Assembly (NCBI GenBank): GCA_020438665.1
Contig: JAGQUE010000420.1
Coordinates: forward strand, 1-10,163
Length of the DNA stretch: 10,163 bases
Reading direction: 5' to 3'
Source of the DNA: Nocardioidaceae bacterium
GTDB taxonomy: Bacteria; Actinomycetota; Actinomycetes; Propionibacteriales; Nocardioidaceae
Positions within the stretch are counted from its first letter, which is position 1. Each line of letters begins with the position of its first letter. A model generated the notes under the pieces. The model saw nothing but the letters and a program-made list of their open reading frames with translations, ran no database searches and was not told where the DNA came from. Of this stretch, positions 7,479-10,163 are shown piece by piece. Both the position numbers and the translations under genes were made by a program.

Positions 7479-8071
7479 ACACGTCAGCGCCGACGCCCAC
7501 CGGCCCCCACGACCAGCCCGCCGCCGATCTCGAGGCCACGGTCCGCGAGGCCGTGGCCACCAACGTCCGTCGCGCACGCCTCGCCAAGGGGCTGAGCCTG
7601 CGCGACCTCGCCGAGCTCAGCGGCCTGAGCAAGGGCTTCCTGTCCCAGATCGAGCGCGAGAAGGCCAACCCGGCCCTGTCGGTCATCACGCGCCTCGCCG
7701 ACTCGCTCGGCCTCAGCTTCGCCGAGGTCACGCGCGTGGAGCCGACCGAGCCCGAGATCGTCCGCGCCGTGACGAGGCGGGGCGCCAAGGCGCACGCGCG
7801 GATGCTCTTCGCCGAGCTCGAGCGGCGTCGGTTCGACCTCTCCGAGGGCTATCTGCCGCCCCACACGGTCGGCGTCCCGAGCGACCACGGCGTCGGGTCG
7901 GTCGAATATGCCTACGTCGTCACCGGCCGCGTCGTCCTGACCGTCGGAGAGACCGAGTATCCGCTCGGCCCCGGCGACACCGTCCGCTTCTCCTCGGGGC
8001 TGACCCACACCTACTCCACCGGCGACGAGGCGGCGACCATGCTCAGCGTCGTCTGCTATGCCGACGAGTGA
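7475..8071 (+). CDS. XRE family transcription regulator with cupin domain
   Basis: DNA-binding regulator of 198 aa with two domains: an XRE helix-turn-helix at about 28-86 (RLAKGLSLRDLAELSGLSKG is the turn region) and a small cupin beta-barrel at about 135-195 (GRVVLTVGETEYPLGPGDTV, then SGLTHTY). In characterised relatives the cupin senses a small molecule and the protein controls catabolic or transport genes near its own, often as a repressor. It starts with a GTG overlapping the ATPase stop by four bases, and a strong SD GGAGGAGG (7461-7468) lies six bases before it, so it may be made at high level. Being translated as part of the peptide-transport run makes autoregulation likely. The ligand and the operator are unknown; the CTAG sites at 2154-2202 are candidates. 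The N-terminal 25 residues are Pro/Ala-rich and unlikely to be folded. Confidence 0.93.
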   Translation: MNTSAPTPTGPHDQPAADLEATVREAVATNVRRARLAKGLSLRDLAELSGLSKGFLSQIEREKANPALSVITRLADSLGLSFAEVTRVEPTEPEIVRAVTRRGAKAHARMLFAELERRRFDLSEGYLPPHTVGVPSDHGVGSVEYAYVVTGRVVLTVGETEYPLGPGDTVRFSSGLTHTYSTGDEAATMLSVVCYADE

Positions 8072-8090
8072 CCCGCTGGGACCCGATGCG

Positions 8091-10025
8091 ATGACGACGA
8101 CCGAGCGGTTCCTGGCGCTGCGTGCCCCCGTGCACGCCTCGGTGTCCGCCGACGGCGATCGGCTCGCCGTGACCGTCACGTGGGTCGAGCAGGGGTCGAC
8201 CGAGGCCTCGCTTGCCCTGCTGGTGGTCGGTGCCCTGTCGGGAGCCCCGCGACCCGTCGCCGGGGTCTGTGCCGGCGACCACTGGGGCGTCTTCGGGCCG
8301 GACGGGTCGCTGGCCTGGTGCGGCGAGCGGGACGGTCGCGACGTCGTGCTGGTCGCCGGCCCGGCGGCCGGGGCGTCCGACGGGATGCCTTCCGTGTTCG
8401 ACGTCGGGTCCACCGCGTCGCCGCCCGTGTGGTCGCCCGACGGCACCCGGCTGTGCCTGGCCGTGCATCGTGGCGTGCGGGTCGACCGGTCGCAGCCCTG
8501 GCGCTGGACCCGGCCGATCCACGCGTTCGACGGCCATGGCCCGCTCGAGGACCCGCCCCAGCTCCTCGTCCTCGATCTCACCGACGGGTCGATCACCTGG
8601 CTGACCGACGACGGCTGGCGCTGGGGCGCGCCGGTGTGGTCGCCGTCCGGCGACGCGGTCGCGGCTCCGGTGTCACTGGACCCGGAGGGCCGGCTCGCGG
8701 GAACCCACCTGCGGCTCGCCCGTCTCGACGGCACCGTCTCGGAGACGGCGGTGCCCGGTGGGCGCAGCGTGACGGTCACGTGGTCCGGCGACGAGCTGCT
8801 GGCCCTGGTCGCCGAGCCTGCCAACCTTCCCGTGGGCGCCGCGCCGCGGCTGTGGCGGCTGACCGGCGGCCGGCCCGAGTCGGCCTCCGAGGTGAGCGTC
8901 GACATCGCCGGACCCCCGGGGACCGAGCTGCTCGGCGACGTCTATGGCGACCAGCCGGCCGAGCTCGCTGACGACCCGGCCCGGGTGCTGCTGCCGGTGG
9001 CCGACGGGAGCTACGTCGTCCGCACCGGGCGGCGGGGTCGGATGGGCATCGCCCGGCTCGCGCCCGACGGCTCCGGCGGCTTCCGCGCGTCGCCCGTCCT
9101 CTCCGGTGACCGCTGCGCCTCGCCGGTCGGGGTCGCCGCCGGGCGGGTCTGGCTCACCGACCAGGCCGCGGACCGGCCCGTCGACCTGTTCTCGCTCTCC
9201 CTCGACGAGCCCGAGCCGCTCCACCCGGTCACCCGGTTCACCGCGCCCGGGCCCGCGGGTGCCGCTGTTCGCCGTACGACTGTGGCGGCCGGAGGCCGCG
9301 AGCTGGACATCTGGTTCCTCGGTGGCTCGGACCGTCCGGTCCCGACCGTGGTGCTGATGCACGGCGGGCCCCAGTTCGCCTATGGCGAGGCGTTCAACCT
9401 CGACGCGCAGGCGCTGGTGGACGCGGGGTTCGGGGTGCTCTACACCAACGTGCGGGGGTCGACGGGCTATGGCGACGAGTTCGGCGGTGCCGTGGTCGGC
9501 GACTGGGCCGAGGGACCGACCCGCGACCTGATGGACGTCATCGACCATGCCGTCGCCCTCGGCTGGGCCGACCCCGAGCGGCTCGGCGTGGCCGGCAACT
9601 CCTATGGCGGCTATCTGGCGTCGTGGCTCGCCTCGACCTCGACCCGGTTCCGCGCGGCGGTGGCCGAGAACCCGGTCACCGACCTGGTCTCGATGGCCTC
9701 GACCAGCGACATCGCCGTCCCCTTCTTCGCCCAGCAGATGGGCGGTGAGCTCCACGAGATCCCAGCGACCTATCTCTCGCAGTCACCCGTCACGCAGGCA
9801 CACCGCTGCCGTACGCCGATCCTGTTCGTGATCGGCGCTGACGACCGCCGCTGCCCCAACCACCAGGCCTGGGGCATGCACCGGCTCGTCCACCGGACAG
9901 GCACGCCGACCGAGGTCCTCGTCCTCCCCCGCTCCACCCACGAGGGCTCCACCTATGGCCCCGTCCCCGGTCGCCTCGCCCACGACGCAGCCCTTGTCGA
10001 CTGGATGACCCGCCACCTCCTCTGA
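8091..10025 (+). CDS. S9 family (prolyl oligopeptidase-like) serine peptidase
   Basis: Probable cytoplasmic peptidase of the acylaminoacyl-peptidase/dipeptidyl-aminopeptidase group, 644 aa from this start. The N-terminal two thirds has beta-propeller-like repeats (for example PVWSPDGTRL and PVWSPSGDAV) that gate the active site. The C-terminal third is an alpha/beta hydrolase: oxyanion motif HGGP, nucleophile S504 in GNSYGGY, acid D585 in GADDRR, base H617 in STHEG. No signal peptide or membrane segment is seen, so it most likely cleaves peptides brought in by the transporter encoded just upstream. Start choice: ATG at 8091 has GGGA nine bases upstream. An in-frame ATG at 8058 would add 11 residues and overlap the regulator gene by 14 bases, but has no visible SD. 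The gene is closely spaced with the regulator and is the last of the run. The cleavage specificity cannot be read. Confidence 0.93.
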   Translation: MTTTERFLALRAPVHASVSADGDRLAVTVTWVEQGSTEASLALLVVGALSGAPRPVAGVCAGDHWGVFGPDGSLAWCGERDGRDVVLVAGPAAGASDGMPSVFDVGSTASPPVWSPDGTRLCLAVHRGVRVDRSQPWRWTRPIHAFDGHGPLEDPPQLLVLDLTDGSITWLTDDGWRWGAPVWSPSGDAVAAPVSLDPEGRLAGTHLRLARLDGTVSETAVPGGRSVTVTWSGDELLALVAEPANLPVGAAPRLWRLTGGRPESASEVSVDIAGPPGTELLGDVYGDQPAELADDPARVLLPVADGSYVVRTGRRGRMGIARLAPDGSGGFRASPVLSGDRCASPVGVAAGRVWLTDQAADRPVDLFSLSLDEPEPLHPVTRFTAPGPAGAAVRRTTVAAGGRELDIWFLGGSDRPVPTVVLMHGGPQFAYGEAFNLDAQALVDAGFGVLYTNVRGSTGYGDEFGGAVVGDWAEGPTRDLMDVIDHAVALGWADPERLGVAGNSYGGYLASWLASTSTRFRAAVAENPVTDLVSMASTSDIAVPFFAQQMGGELHEIPATYLSQSPVTQAHRCRTPILFVIGADDRRCPNHQAWGMHRLVHRTGTPTEVLVLPRSTHEGSTYGPVPGRLAHDAALVDWMTRHLL

Positions 10026-10163
10026 CCGCCGAAGTGCCCGGTGCTGCCCGCCGAAGTGCCCCCGCCTGCCCGCCGAGGTGCCCCGTGCTGACCGCCGAAG
10101 TGCCCGATCCTGCAGGCATGCGGACGGACTGGGCACCTCGGCGGGCGAGAAGGGGCACCTCGG
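10023..10163. repeat. 22-bp-period array of a 14-bp core, then inverted copies
   Basis: The core CCGCCGARGTGCCC occurs at 10026-10039, 10048-10061, 10070-10083 and 10092-10105, exactly 22 bp apart, starting right after the stop codon of the S9 peptidase. The spacers are 8 bases and mostly end in CTGC or CTGA. The reverse complement of the core then occurs at 10131-10144 and again from 10153 to the window edge, again 22 bp apart. The two halves face each other around about 10118, close to a GCATGC palindrome (10116-10121). The arms could form one long hairpin or several short ones. The spacers are too short for CRISPR. It may serve as a terminator for the peptidase gene, a protein-binding array or a dispersed intergenic repeat; the sequence does not decide. 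Confidence 0.8.

Noticed and set aside
5457..7577. Long open frame on the minus strand (706 codons) opposite the ATPase gene
   Set aside because: It is an antisense shadow caused by high GC. The plus strand encodes two intact ATPase domains with all motifs, while the minus-strand translation is Arg/Gly/Ala/Pro-rich with no recognisable domain.
8058..8090. Earlier ATG for the S9 peptidase
   Set aside because: It overlaps the regulator gene by 14 bases and lacks an SD sequence, while ATG 8091 has GGGA at good spacing. It remains possible.
10026..10163. CRISPR array
   Set aside because: The spacers are only 8 bases, similar to each other, and the repeat reverses orientation within the block; no cas genes are in the window.

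Overview
The window is a high-GC stretch in which G/C-ending codons dominate all reading frames that look real. Several genes start with GTG behind purine-rich Shine-Dalgarno (SD) sequences, and neighbouring genes overlap by four bases (GTGA). This points to an actinobacterium; the overall style fits Nocardioidaceae or a relative, but that placement is a guess. The window is densely coding: no gene-free stretch exceeds about 140 bases.

Layout. (1) 1-674, plus strand: the 3' part of an aspartate/glutamate racemase family gene that enters from the left edge. (2) 675-813: a gap between convergent genes, packed with nested inverted repeats that can form alternative hairpins. (3) 814-2121, minus strand: a thermolysin-family (M4) metallopeptidase of the protealysin type. 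It has no signal peptide and carries a C-terminal segment that resembles emfourin, the protein inhibitor of such proteases. (4) 2122-2258: a divergent promoter region with regularly spaced CTAG sites. (5) 2259-10025, plus strand: a six-gene run. It encodes a Tat-exported lipoprotein that binds peptides (SBP_bac_5 family), two DppB/DppC-type permeases, a fused DppD-DppF-type double ATPase, an XRE-cupin transcription regulator and an S9 family serine peptidase. (6) 10026-10163: an exact 22-bp-period array of a 14-bp core, which then turns into inverted copies with the same period and runs off the window.

How the genes may work together. The plus-strand run reads as a peptide uptake and breakdown unit: the lipoprotein captures a short peptide or similar compound outside the membrane, the two permeases and the double ATPase import it, and the cytoplasmic S9 peptidase cleaves it. 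The XRE-cupin protein lies inside the unit and is the obvious candidate for its regulator, possibly sensing the imported compound or a product through its cupin domain. The divergent M4 protease and the racemase are neighbours whose link to peptide or amino acid use is plausible but only inferred.

The observations most worth a second look are the M4-emfourin fusion and the two repeat blocks. The blocks lie at opposite ends of the window and share a short GARGTGCC core.
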